64,000 nucleotides of DNA from Taiwanofungus camphoratus (Eukaryota > Basidiomycota > Agaricomycetes > Polyporales > Taiwanofungaceae). The translations under genes were made by a program, and so were the position numbers. The notes under the pieces are model-generated. The model saw nothing but the letters and a program-made list of their open reading frames with translations, was not told the DNA's origin and did not search any database. The stretch is from NCBI GenBank assembly GCA_003999685.1, contig CP021220.1, forward strand, positions 1,488,001 through 1,552,000, written 5' to 3'. Of this stretch, positions 23,457 to 36,196 are shown piece after piece. Within the stretch, counting starts at the first letter, position 1. Every line of letters starts with the position of its first letter.

Positions 23457-24953
23457 ATGTCGGATGCTGGACCGTCAACACCGTCTCGCAAAAGATCGCG
23501 CTGGGAGACCGAGGATGGGAGCGATGAAGCGGTGAAGCAGCTTCCACATCCCGTGCCAAAGCGTCGATCGAAGGTCAAACCCGCTCAACATTCGCCTGCG
23601 CCCGAGCATCCCCAAGAAGGTGTGGAACTCCCTGCAAAGATCATTGAAGAGCGTACACGTTCATTGCATAGCCACTACGTCCCTCCAAGATCTCATCATC
23701 CCCCGTTACTGCCTTCACGCTCAGTCTATTGCTATGAAAGGCTAAACACCATTGAGGAAGGCTCTTACGGTGTTGTCTTCCGGGCAAGGGACAAGGATAC
23801 CGGCGATATAGTTGCGCTCAAAAAACTGAAGTTGGACGAGGAGAAGAATGGATTCCCCATTACCGCATTGCGCGAGATCAACTCACTGATGGTGTGCAAA
23901 CATGAGAATGTTGTAGGCATTCGGGAAGTGGTAGTCGGCGATACCTTAACACAGTACGTATCAGTCAGTTTTGTGTATGTCCCTTGAATTCAACCCACAG
24001 TCTTGAAGAGTATTCATTGTGATGGATTTCATCGAACATGACCTTAAAACTCTCTTGACTGTTATGCCGTCACCATTCTTGCAATCTGAGATCAAGACAC
24101 TCATGCTCCAGCTGCTTTCCGCCGTAGCACATTGTCATGAACGATGGATTCTCCACCGTGACCTAAAAACTAGCAATCTACTTATGAACAACAGGGGCAC
24201 CATCAAAGTAGCAGACTTTGGCCTTGCGAGACGATATGGGGATCCAGTAGGCGTAGGTGGACTGACTCAACTCGTCGTCACGCTGTGGTATCGGTAAGTC
24301 GACTCTTCTTAAACTTTATGGTGGAAAAACTATCGCTTCGTTGTATAGTGCTCCAGAGATTCTACTGGGCGCGACGACGTATTCAACTGCCGTGGACATG
24401 TGGTCTGTCGGCTGCATTTTCGCTGAGCTTCTGCTCAAGGAGCCCTTATTTCAAGCAAAGGGTGAAATTGAATTACTCTCCATGATATTCAAGCTGTTGG
24501 GGCCGCCAACAAGCACTTCTTGGCCGGGCTATGATAGACTACCACTTGCAAAGACCATTAGTTTACCACCGCCTCATCCACCTCAACTTCGCCAGAAGTT
24601 CCAATATATCACTGCCGCCGGAATCGACCTCTTGTCCCACTTGCTGACCTACGATCCTGAGCAAAGAATATCTGCTGAAGAAGCCTTGAAACATCCGTAC
24701 TTCAGGTGTGTCTGACGACCCTGGTGATTTCCCTACATTCAGCCCGTCGTGTTCCAGTGAATCTCCTTTTCCAAAGCACCCTGACCTCTTCGGCTCATTC
24801 CCATCCGCTGCAGCTGGAGAGAAGTGTGTCCATCGATTGATTTGAACTTGCTCCTGCTCATGCTATAATTTCAGACGACGGAAACCGTTCGATAGCCCGT
24901 CTGCGCCTGTGCGCGCAGCGGATTATAAGTTATTAACCGACTTCGATCCTTGA
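23457..24953 (+). CDS. Cyclin-dependent kinase of the CDK11 (PITSLRE) family
   Basis: The basic N-terminus ([23 protein letters not shown]) suggests nuclear import. The kinase domain has the glycine loop [18 protein letters not shown], the catalytic lysine in VALKKLKL, and the helix motif PITALREI, which is the CDK11 PITSLRE element. It also has [22 protein letters not shown] and the activation segment TLWYRAPEILLG, split by an intron after [16 protein letters not shown] and [21 protein letters not shown] complete the C-lobe. The tail exons read [16 protein letters not shown] and [19 protein letters not shown], as in CDK11 orthologues. All catalytic residues are present. CDK11 acts in transcription and pre-mRNA processing with cyclin L. 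The stop codon TGA is at 24951-24953, about 120 bases from the convergent RAP1 stop. Confidence 0.9.
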
Positions 24954-25074
24954 CATTCAGGTTGATAGCCTCATATTCATTACAGGTATTTGTGCATGCA
25001 AAGATAGACAGTTTGCATGTATTATAAGATCGCAAGAAGAGCATATACTAAAGCAATCAATTTTGAGGAATCGT

Positions 25075-26970
25075 TCAAGATCCTTGTTGTATATCCTCAT
25101 CCTGGAGCGCCGAGAGAGTTTCTCTCATCCTCCTGAAGCGCGTCCGTGTGCGTTCCACGTCGCCGCACTTGTCATAGTACTCTTGTACTTCCTCGACAGT
25201 GAAACGGAACTCCTGAGCAATATCTCGGACAGCCCTATCAACGACGTGGAGGGTTGGCTGCTCCTCAGCATTTTGTGCGGGACTTTTACTATGAGACATC
25301 AATACAGCACATTACTACTAGATCAGTCAGGGGATGACTTGCCTCGTTCTCTGCCTTTTATTGGTGCCATCTTGCTCGCTGTCATCAGGTTGCTTCCTTT
25401 TTGCCCATGCTGGCGTAGGCTCATGGCCCTCTCGGATCTGCCACTCGCTTTCATCGTCCTCCATTTCCTCCTCAATTGCGTTGCGCCTAGCTATCGCCGC
25501 ATCCATAGGACCACTATTAGGAACTTGCATTGGTTGAAAGACAGGGGCAGGTGCCGGTGCGTACACCATCCCGTTGAAGCCTTCATGTGGTCCTCCAACA
25601 GCCGTTAACACCCCCGCCACACCAGGAAGGGCGACCGGTACTGGTACCGGGAAATCCTCCACCTCCTGGTTAACTCTCGATGGGCCGGCAATGTTGTTGG
25701 CGCCATTATAAATGTTTCGTGCTTTCTTACGAACACGCTTCGGCTTCTCCTCAGGCTTGCGGACGTACCCGTACTGGCCTTTCTCGCCGTGCGCAGGCTT
25801 CTTCTGTTCAACAATCTCAGAGATCTTGGAGTCCAAACGCATTGAATTCTTCTTATAACGTTCACGCCAGGACTGCCAGGTATGGCGAGTCACCCATGCA
25901 TACTCAGGATCACTTGCCTTCAGGAAGCTGTGTCAGCAGTGCCAAGGTTGGGGAGGCAATTCCTGCTTACCATTTCGCATAGTTGCTGGTAAAGTCTATT
26001 TCCGGTTCTACCTCCGGTCTCTTTGTAAGGGATTTTTGCTGCTATCCAATTGCATAGATGTTCTTCGTCTTGCTCTGTGAACTGGGTTCTCCTGTAAAGT
26101 CACGTGATAAGACTGATGGGAATGTTCAGTTCGCGACGAACTTACTCTTCCCCCGGGCGCCTTCCACCAGGATTCTTGTAGACGACGGGTGTAAATATGA
26201 CCTGACCCTTCTCTATGCATTTCTTGACCCAAAGATAACTTTCTACGTATTTATCGGATTCACCTTGGTAGGTCTTTACAAGGTGTTGGAAGACTTCAGT
26301 GTTTGGATCTGCGAGGATCACTTGCGCAGACTGCGCGGAAGCTGTCGGATCACCACCAGAGTGCTGCAGAAGATTCGGTCAGTATGATATGTCAAGAACC
26401 TAAGAAAGAGTCGACGACCGTCCTCCCGAAGCTCGTGCCAAGTCATAGGCTTCACAACGTAAGGTGTATTAAAATGAACAAGACTCGCCATTATTCGCGT
26501 ACTGATGGTGGCGCGGACGTTGACGTTCGCAATACTCGAGTCAATGTGCATGCGGATAGGCTGTCCATTCTGAACGAAGATCTGCTTCAAGAGCATACCG
26601 TGTATCTTGCATGCTTCTACATATGTGTAGGGCACGAAATATCGTTCTGGTCGGTCTGCAGTCGACCAACAGAGGCGGAGGCGCTCCTCCTCAGCAGTAC
26701 CGGGTTGAACGAGAATATAGCCGGCGCGGGGTACTTTGGCTTCAACTCTTCCTCCAAGTGACTAGTAGAGATATTTAGAAAGAAGACAATATCAGTTTGG
26801 AACATACTTGATACTGACTGCAATTGTCTCGCACACTTCGGCCTGAATCTCCTGAGGGATGTCTTTCTGGATGAAGAATTTGATGGCGAGGCCGTTGCTG
26901 TCTTGAAAAATTGGCTGCACAAACCACATATCAGATTATACATACACGAGGGGCAAGGTTCTCGTACCAT
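25075..26970 (-). CDS. RAP1: RAP1-type telomere protein (BRCT plus Myb-like domain)
   Basis: RAP1 is a telomere-bound component of shelterin-like complexes. The N-terminal BRCT begins PIFQDSNGLAIKFFIQKDIP and continues as LGGRVEAKVPRAGYILVQPG, matching the human RAP1 start. A second part reads SAQVILADPNTEVF and YVESYLWVKKCIEKGQVI, the BRCT C-terminal helix with its tryptophan. The Myb-like domain reads FTEQDEEHLCNWIAAKIPY, GGRTGNRLYQQL and HTWQSWRERYKK, the classic RAP1 form. A basic stretch, then a Pro/Val-rich and an acidic linker follow. The last exon holds a helical region, RAVRDIAQEFRFTVEEVQEY, that could be an RCT-like domain. The final intron (25289-25342) is GC-AG. The start ATG at 26970 is followed at once by an intron, so the 5' end is less certain than the rest. 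Confidence 0.88.
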
Positions 26971-27207
26971 TGTATACTGGGCGATGGGCGGAATGAGGGA
27001 GTAACCTTGTTCGGGGGTTAGAGTTTGTCTTGCACAGGATGAGGTTAGGGTCCTTCTTTTGTGGTTATGGTATTCTCCCACGGTGTACGGTGGCCGCGAT
27101 CGGCTATTCGCCACTTTGACGGCCACGACAGTGATGACACGGGTGTGAAACGGTAAATATATTGTACATGCATAGTATGTACCGTATCCTCCTAGGCTAC
27201 ACACTGT

Positions 27208-29068
27208 TTATGCGAAAACCTTTCCCGGATTCATGATACCATTCGGATCGAACAAATGCTTGATCCTCTTCATCCACTCGATGCTTACTGCATTTTTTGA
27301 GTAAGGTAGCGCATGAGTCTTCATGACACCAATTCCATGCTCAGCAGAGATCGAGCCGTTGTACTTGGCTGAAGAAATGATACCCATCAGTAACAGTGAC
27401 GATATGATCAATCAGGCTACTAACCTACGAGTTCGTAGACAAACGGTTCCAGGGCAGCCTCTATCTCTTGGGAATATACATCTGCTACAACGTTTAAGTG
27501 CAAATTACCTGCAAAAACACGTAAGGATTGTGTGGAAGGACAGTAGGTGAACCCCACCCACCATCGCCCACATGACCATAACCGACGACATGCCTGATAC
27601 CACCTTCGCGTAACAAGCCCAGCGACTCGACGTGCTCGCGTGTCGTATCAATGACCTCCCTGAACTTGTGTAGTGGAACTGAGATATCGTATTTATATGC
27701 CTTTCCCTCCTTCGACATAGCCTCAGTTAATCCTTCACGGATGGCCCATAGCGAAGTAAACTGAGCCGGTGAAGTCGCTAGGACACCAGTGTTGATCAGA
27801 GGAGTGTCAGCCTCCATAAGACTTTCCAAGAGACTGTTAAGTTTCTGCATGATGAAACATGGGAAAGGATGGATCATGGAAAAGCAGTGCGGTGACTAAA
27901 ACGACTCACTGCTTCATCGTGTTCTCGATTACTGCCGCTGGTTTCCACCAGGACAAAACAATCGGCGCCCTCTATGTCGGCATCGTCCAGAGCGCGGCCC
28001 TGGCCGTGCTTCACGGCGAGGTCGTAGGCCCTCCGATCGATGAATTCAAACGCTGAGAGGATCTCTGACAGTTGCCGTTTCACTTCCTTGTATAATGGAA
28101 GAACATTGTCAAATGTGGGCAGAGCGAGCATAACATTGTTCGAGGCTTGGGGAGCAGATGCTGTGAGAATCGAAACGCCAGTCACGATGCCAAGAGTGCC
28201 TTCTGCACCGATAAACAACTGCTTCAGATCATAACCTGAGAACCTCTGAATATTTGAAGCAGAAATAGAGTACTTGACATAACGAACCGGTATTGTCCTT
28301 CCGGAGCGTGGTGAGTTGGTCAAGAATCGTTCCATCTGGCAAAACGACCTCCAGACCTAGAACCGAACCATGAAGAGAGCCATAGCGTAGAAGTCGAAGT
28401 CCACCAGCATTAGTGGAAACATTCCCGCCAATTTGACAACTTGACGCGCAGATATGATTACTCGGGGTAGATGTACGCGTCATGCCATAATGCTGACCTT
28501 CCTTTTGCGCCTAGATCAAGTGGCACAATGTGATGGTGAGGCGCTAGATAGTCTGACAGAGACTGCAGGATACAGCCCGCATCTGTCACCAGAATGCCTG
28601 TACACACGAAAATGTTAGTCTCAGGAGCTTGATAGAGCAGCTGCTCGGCACACCGGAAGCATCGTCAAACGAGCGAATGTTAGTCATGTTTGCCAAGCTG
28701 ACGATGAGCTCGTCCTTGATCGGTACACTGCCTCCTACCAGACCGGTATTTCCGCCTTGCGGAACAACACTGATCCGACGCTCATTGCAGTACTTGACGA
28801 TCTCGCTGACCTCCTTCGTTGTCCGCGGTTTGAGTACTGTTGTAGACTTTCCGTGATATTTGTTCATCCAGTCATTGTTGAATGGTTCGAGCTCAGAGGC
28901 GGGGGTGGATGAAGGAGATAGAGTGGAGAGGATGGCCGAGGAGGGAAGGATCTTGGAGAAGTGAGCGAGATCATGCTCTGTGATGGATTGAAACTGAGAC
29001 ATGGAGCGAGCCCATCGTCGAGGGGCCCGTACGGCCAGGCGTCGGGCGAGGAGGTGAGATGCAAACAT
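27208..29068 (-). CDS. D-2-hydroxyglutarate dehydrogenase (FAD-linked, mitochondrial)
   Basis: This FAD enzyme oxidises D-2-hydroxyglutarate (DLD2/D2HGDH family); D-lactate is an alternative substrate in relatives. The N-terminus [22 protein letters not shown] is basic and looks like a mitochondrial presequence. The FAD-binding part reads [45 protein letters not shown], then [20 protein letters not shown] and GLEVVLPDG. The cap domain follows: [36 protein letters not shown]. The C-terminal part has [31 protein letters not shown] (the metal/substrate histidines), [10 protein letters not shown] and [15 protein letters not shown]. About seven introns interrupt it. All family landmarks are present. 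It is head-to-head with the WD40 gene across 200 bases. Confidence 0.9.
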
Positions 29069-29268
29069 ACCTGGTGGCAGCAGTCTGGGTCACCGACGAC
29101 CTGCAACCTGCTCTCACATTTTCGGCATCGACTGTGGGGTAGTTGCACGTGACATCGATCGCGCGTCTCATATCCACCGCGGAATCTGCACGACTTATTC
29201 AACTCTCTCCCTTACCGTATAGATGGTGACTGCGTTGAATTACACAAGAACCCATTTGTGTTAGACTC

Positions 29269-32200
29269 ATGAATCCAGACGTATGCGAAGTCATCGATGT
29301 AGACGCCTTTGAGCCGGACCCAGACATTCCAGAGTTCCAAGGCTATCGGCGCAATCTCGTCAAGACAAAGGAACATGTGCGTCAATTAGAGGGAGATAGA
29401 TTATTGTACATTGGTCTCCACAGCTCAAAAATTCAGAAAGAACTACAGGAAATGCTTACGAAGGCCACGAAAAAGGGTCCCATAGTCATTGATCTTCTTT
29501 CTGATGAAGATCCTGGGGATCAAGCAGCACCAAGCTCGTTTTGCCTACAAACCACTAGACTTACTTCGCAAGACAAGCAAGCTCCAGAAACACAGCCTGT
29601 GAGGACATTTTTGCGTGAGTACATTTATATTATATGCTCACGATCATAGTCGTCTTCCCAAGCGCCTGTGACCGAGAGTAACCCACGGAGCCAAGCCCCC
29701 TTGTTCGTGCAGGTATGTACACTGCAACGATAAACCTTCTTTATTGCTTCATGAAGACTCTTGATGTCTGTAGTTGCATACTCCGACTTCACTTAAACGG
29801 ACAGTGCCTATTGGATCAAGAGTTGAACCACCAGCCAAGCGTCCCAAACAGCATAAAAGATCCTCTCCCTTGAGATCCAGTAATCATTTGAAACGGCCTC
29901 GCGAATTTATCTCAGGACTGAGGAACTCGAATAACATCGCAGCATTGACTGTAGAAGATTCAAGTGATGAAGAAGAACCTACGCCCAAGGTCAACCTTGT
30001 TCAGTTTGTGTGCTCAAATGTTAGGTTGACCTGTGATCTTAGAAGACTAACAGATCACAATCTTCTGGGATGACATGTGCTGCTGCGGTCAAACAACGAA
30101 CACCTGCATGGCCTTCATCCGGAGAGGAAGAAATTCGGGATGTAGAGCGAGCATTGGGGCTTTCTGCTATCAATATGCCGCTTTCTCCAGAGTTGGAACC
30201 TTGCGATGAGTCCATTGATTCCGATGCAGAGTATGCCACTGTCCACGGTGCTCTTGACTTAGCCATGTCTGCTAACGTATGTGATAATCTGTCACTGGTT
30301 CTGGTCCTAGCTGATTGTTGTAAGTGGGAGCCTCTTCCTAAGTCCGCAGCTTCCTCTGTCTCGAAGCAAGACGCTGGTTTACTTTCCAAGATGGCTGCCC
30401 TCTCCGTTTCGGCCAGTGCTTCAAACTCACGACGTCATCGCAGAAAGCAGACTGGCGGACAAGTGTGTCAGGGAGAGCTCTCTTCCCTACTTCTAGAGTC
30501 AGATACCGATGAAGTGGGGTATAATGGGAAGCCGTTCATTTGGACGAAAGTAAGTATCTGTTGAAGGTGAGAACAATCGGATTGAGCGAGATGGGATTGC
30601 CACTTTGTCAGTGTCAATCAGCGTTTGGACTTGCTCGCATCCCGCGATCAATACGCCACGGTCTGCATGATCAATTCAGGGTGTATCGTGGCTTGCAACC
30701 GGTCATCTCCGTTTCTCGAGCTTCAGGATGTGCGCATGTATACTGTGTATGCCAGGTCTTTACTGATTTCCCATCAAAGCCGTCAACAAAATTGTCCAGT
30801 CAAATGGTGTCATCGCCGTCGCAAGTTGTCCGGTTGATGGATTATACTCAGATGATGGTAACCCCTCCGTGATTGGTTGTCGTTAGCTTTTGGCTTACAT
30901 TCTCGAAGGATTACCACTAAGTCCATACAATCGTGAAGGCTCCTTGATTATATGGCACAATAACAAAGGTGGATTACTTGAACCCGGACCTTGATGTTTA
31001 CTGAATATTTGCTAGACTACGTAGTCCATGGACACGAACGTAGGTATGGTGAGACCGGCCAAGGTATGGAACATTGTATCACTGTTTGGCGGCCCTCCTA
31101 TATTGACGTTCTGTCTCCAATAGATCGACTGAAGTACTATACGGTGAACGACGTGCAGTTCGATCCTACCGTGTATGTTCCCTCGCCGAGTCCGCTAGAT
31201 GAACGCACGTACTTACAGACGTCCGTATCTTGTTCTAGTCCAACAAGACTTGTCTCATCTGGACATGACCGCATGGTTCGAATCTGGGATTGTGGAGGAC
31301 TTGAACGCGGTGCAAGACCTCGTTTACGTCAGACAGGTCAATCCAGATGCGAATTTTAGTTCCATATTGACATAGCTTCATTGACGCCGGGTTTTGGTTC
31401 AGTGTCTTACGACGACTGTGTCCCAGACATGCTACTATTCAAGCCAGGAGATTCATTACTAGCAATTCTTGGTTCAGACGGGTTCGCTAATATTTTCTCT
31501 ACATGTACTGGAAAACTCAAGTTTTCTGGTCAAGCTATGTCTACTTACAACAAGTCAAGCTTAGCCATACCCAGAAAACCGGACTGCCTCTAGCACCAAA
31601 TATGGACCATTCTGCGGAAGCGATGGCATGGGGACGAGCATCGAAATCGCACGTTCTGTTTGCGTCCTCAGCAGCTCGTGACAATGAAGACGGAACAGGC
31701 TTTCACAAAGCCTTCGATACAATAAAATGCAAATTAATATGTGAGTTTGATGTCAAGGAGAAAGGCTCAGAGATGGCAGTCGACGAAGTTGGTATGTCAG
31801 TCGCGTTCTTAAGGGTCGATAGTTCTATTAATACGGCTGATATACCCGCCGACAGGAGCGAGCCTTATGGTAGCGACGGAAGGACCAGAAGGTTCGCATA
31901 CGCTTTGGCAATATGATGCTCGGCGTCTCGCTCGACGGGTAGTCCAAAAAATTAGCCTAGAGCCGTTCAACGGCTCAGGCCAGGTCAACCGATTGACTTA
32001 TAGTCCCGATGGTATCTATTTGGCTGTCGCACGACATGATAACACGATACACATTTATGACTCCCGCTATCTGAAACGTCGTGTTCTGCATGCTTTGGCA
32101 CATGATAAAGGGACAATAGCTTCCGAGAAGACTACGACGTATGGTGTGGTTGAGGCTCGGTGGGTTGAGGGCTCATCCCGTGGTCTAGGGTTGGTCACAG

Positions 32201-32529
32201 GAGGTGTCGATGGTAAGATGGTTTCTCTATGTTGTTGTATCTGAAAGTAACATACCTACCTACTCCTAGGTTGTGTGCGATTATGGGACATGAACAAAGC
32301 ACCTGATGACCCTCTTAACGGTGCTGTTCTTGCCCGATGTGATGACGATATAGGCCACTTTTCGCTAGGAGATTGCTACGAAGGTGAAAAACCGCTAGTC
32401 GTGTATGTGTTTACTCGTCTTTCCACACAAGGTGCTGAAGGTGTTTATTCAACCTGTTCTCGTTTTAGAGGTGAATGTGCTTCGGGTAAAGTCACGATAT
32501 TTGACCGGATAGGAAGGATGACTCTATGA
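29269..32529 (+). CDS. WD40-repeat protein with SUMO-interaction-like N-terminus
   Basis: The N-terminal half is disordered. It opens MNPDVCEVIDVDAFEPDPDI and later has GPIVIDLLSDEDPGDQ; VIDLL followed by acidic residues fits the SUMO-interacting motif. A basic patch (PPAKRPKQHKRSSPL) may be a nuclear signal. A second acidic SSDEEEPTP and ESDTDE follow. The C-terminal half is a WD40 propeller: GSLIIWHNNK, YYTVNDVQFDPTV, TRLVSSGHDRMVRIWD, DGFANIFSTCTGKL, NRLTYSPDGIYLAVARHDNT, HIYDSRYLKRRVLHAL, LGLVTGGVDGCVRLWDMNKA. About ten introns are needed, and the stretch 30540-31000 is hard to join with confidence. I do not know an orthologue. A nuclear role as a SUMO-dependent adaptor is inference. Confidence 0.68.
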
Positions 32530-32733
32530 ACTACCCCCAACGGACGAATGCTACCGGTTTCGTGATCTAGCTACGCCCCTTGGCTTGTCGTTTCCGGTTC
32601 GAGATCACTTACATATTGTTGCTCACATGTTCTGCCACGACACGCTACAGCATATAAGATTATCTTGAATACATTACAGATAGCAATACATACTCCTCAT
32701 GGTATAAGGTGGGATTCAAAATACATCAACGAA

Positions 32734-35700
32734 TCAAGCAGGGGAAGTAGTATGAGCCTTATCGACTCTTACAAGACTCTCCAGTTCCGTAAACATATGG
32801 TCGTCTGTAAAGACCTCTCGCGCCAACATGAGTCCCCAGGTGATATCTTCCTGATATCCACTTAGTAGACCCATTCCCTTTTCGACGCGATTTTCTCCGT
32901 GCTCGCCATAACCCATGCCAAACATAAGAGTAGGGACGGTGGATTGTGACGTATCGAACAAGTCTTCCGCATCGTCTATAAGCTTCATCGCTTCGATGGC
33001 GCGCCGTACAGATACGATGAAGTGGACGCGGGCCTCAGGAGGAACGTGGATGGCGAACTTCCTGATCAAGCGCACGAGGACCTTCGTAAAGCCCAACTGT
33101 CGATCTGTCTTTATACGCTTCTTCAACTGAGGCGACGCAAGGAATGCTATCGAATAAATAGCCATGACAATCTTCTCGACATAGCCCAGCCAAACATCTC
33201 GTACGACCACCTGAAAGTCGTTATCCGACACGGGCAGACGGTGCACTAGCGCCTCCATCAGGTTCCACAGCCACTGAGAAGGGACGGCATTAGAGAGGAT
33301 CTGTCGATTATCATCGGGTTGGAAGAGTCGTGTGAACGCTTCTAATGTGACGTCGGCCAAAGACGGTGGTTTCGGTTGGTGCATAGCAGGTGCAATGCCA
33401 GAGTGCAACAAAGACGCGAAAGGCGAAATTGCGTCATTCGGATCTGTCAAGGGAGATGACAAGAGCTCGAATGCTCGTCGAGCATCGCGCAAGGCCTGTC
33501 GTGAGGCGCCCGACGACGAAGCGAAGCTGACCGAACTAGCAACGTTGACCAGAATATATATGGCATCCTTCCGCACTGAGAGCAAATCTGACAGGGAAAG
33601 GGCTGGTGAGGCAGGCATAGGCAGGTCACGCGAGCTAGAGGGCGCCAGGCTACAGAGACGGAGGACAATTGAGATGAGCCTGGGATGTTTTGCCAAGTGC
33701 TCCTGATTCTCGCTCATGTTGGAGAGGTTTCGGAGTATATTGAAGACCGCCAGCACGGTATCTCCCGGGCGCTGTCGTGGTCCTGCATCAGGATTCCTGG
33801 ATCCCTGCCTCGGGTCCAGTCCGGCAAAAGGTTTTGTGCTGTCTTCTACTAACGCATTCACAAGTTCTCGATGCGTTTTAATCTGATATGTGGGGGGTAC
33901 ATCTGACACATCGTCATCTTCGGCGCCGTCAAAACCGACGTCTTCCAGAAGTTCAAGCACCTCCTCGAGCAGGTCGGGCGACTGCGCAATAGGGAAGCCA
34001 GGCTCTCGCTGAGGATATCGCATCAGCGTCAGCATGGTAAACGTTGTCAATGCATAGGACAGTTCTGTCGAGATCCGTGAACGTAGAGACATTGTCAGTG
34101 CTTCCACGTCGACTTGGCCCCATTCATTCATGTCCTTGAGTGGTCTACGGGCCGCACGATCTACTTCGCGTTGAATCGCTTCGAGATCGCGGCCTCCGGC
34201 AGATTCCACTTCCCGCGCATAAGGAATGTATTCTATTTTCCTCCTTGATGGTTGTCGCTGTGGACGTGGAGCAGATGCAGCGGCAGTCGCACTTGTCTGG
34301 GAAGCATGACCATTGAGAGCACTGGAGAGTGGTACAGAACTCCGATCGAGTCCAACTGACTGTTGGTAAAGCGAACAAACATAAATAGGATATAAATAGT
34401 TTATCAAGAAGGGAACTTACGGCTCGCGTGTCAGATGCTTCGGAGCTCCCTGAATAGGTGTTAGTGGACGATACGATGGCAATGGTAAATGCATTCACCT
34501 GTCTTCTGCCTGACGCGCTTGGTATCCAGCTCTTCAGACACTCTCATTTTTCTTTTTCGATTCTCGATTTCGTGCTCCAAATCGGACCCACCTATATCCT
34601 GCCCACTTCCGGGAAACGGAAAACCACCAGCACTTGATTGTGGTCTCATTTGATGCTGCGGCACATTTGTAGAACCTAAGATTGGGGTCGAAGCCGATGG
34701 CAGCCCGAGATTAGCTCGACTGTCCGCTGCAATGTTCACGTTGTTATGTGGTAGATGCTGGGCAAGCTGTGGAGTGTGGGGAATATTCGAGGACGGGAAC
34801 TGACCAGCGCCTACAGCGCTCATAGGAGACTCCAGGCCTTGAACGGAACTTGCGGAGTGTGATTGGCCCATTCCCATCATATTCACACTGTGGGCTGCCG
34901 ATCCCTGCATCGAACCGCCCTGCGAAGGGAATGAGGTTGACATACTGCTAGCCCCGTTAACCTGCCCTGACGAACTCCCTGACTGCGGTTGTTGTGCTCC
35001 GGCCGATACCCGGCCTAGCATCGCTCGTTGCTGTTGCATATGCTGTTGTTGCTGAACATTTCTTCGGTATGCTTCTTCAAACGGACCAATAATGGACATG
35101 TAATAGTTTGCGAGGACAGATGCGACCGAGTGTTGACCACTAGGAGGAGGGATAGGGAATTGCTCAGGGAGATCCAAGTGACGCAGTATATGAGGCCACA
35201 AGGCTTGCTGTGTGACCTGTCAATTCAATGAATATATGAAACATCCTCATGGGAACAGGCGCTTAAGATCACACCTTCATACCGCCACCATACTGCTGCA
35301 CGATGGCCCATAATCTGTAAAGGTCGATGTCCTTGCCGACTAAGCGGATCATGCCAATGTCAACTGGAGAGATCTCGAGCGCCTTCCAAGGCGAGTTGCT
35401 CGAGTCATAACCGGGAGGGTATTGCACTCCTGTAAGAGCGGGCGGTAAAGGAGCGTTGCGCTGCATCATGACATTAGCGAGTCCAGTCAAGAAGGATCGC
35501 TTCTTGTGCTGCAGGTGCACCATCTGCTGTTGCAAATGGGCGGGATTAGTATGGTTCGTGTTTGGCTGTGCCATTGATGAGGATCCATAAGAGACAGCAG
35601 AGATGCCATAAGCAACAGAACTGACGTTGGGCTGTTGATTCGGTGCTTGAAAGTCAGGGAGACCGCCGAATGCATGACTATGGAGTTCTTGGGGAGCATC

Positions 35701-36009
35701 AGGGCGGGAAAGGCCTGGATGTGGTTGGTTCATCGACATTCCCCCGAAATAAGGCACCGAAGTTCCGCCAGGCGCAGAGCGATTACCCGCTTTTGCGAGG
35801 CTTGTGGCTTGTAGGGCGGCCATCTGTTTGGCAGTATACGGATCCAGATTGAAGGGCAGGGACCCATCTGAAACACTGAGAGAAGCCGGGGAAGGAAACG
35901 CTGGCTGATGGGCCGTGTTTGATATGTTGTTGTGCTGCCTTGAAGGGGCCGGACGGGGGGGTCACATTGGGCAGAGAGGGGGAGGAGGAGGACACGAGCA
36001 GACTCACAT
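32734..36009 (-). CDS. SWI1: SWI1/ARID1-type subunit of the SWI/SNF remodeller
   Basis: SWI1 is the large ARID subunit of SWI/SNF. The start codon appears split: AT at 36009-36008, intron 36007-35939, then G in MQHNNISNTAHQP. After a Gln/Pro-rich lead comes the ARID domain: KKRSFLTGLANVMMQRNAPL, IGMIRLVGKDIDLYRLWAIVQQYGGGMKV, WPHILRHLDLPEQFPIPPPS and SVLANYYMSIIGPFEEAYRR. A Gln/Met/Ser-rich region follows. Two short exons lead to the C-terminal part: RKIEYIPYAREVESAGGRDL, ELSYALTTFTMLTLMRYPQR, VFNILRNLSNMSENQEHLAK and KDAIYILVNVASSV. Helical repeats like those of BAF250 C-termini run to the stop at 32734. The DNA-binding role of ARID is known for the family. The gene is head-to-head with a DUF1764 gene. 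Confidence 0.88.
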
Positions 36010-36196
36010 CGTGGACAAGAGCACGCCTGTGTCCGTGGTGTTTGTGCCGGCTTCTAGTTCAAGGCTCAGGCTCCGCTGGCTGTGTGCTGGCCCCGAGTCC
36101 GAGTCGTATCGTGATGGACGCCACCGCTTCGGCCAGTCGCTCGCAGCCGCCTCCGCTGGCTCTCGTGACTCCCACGCACCTTTTCTTCGCGCCATC

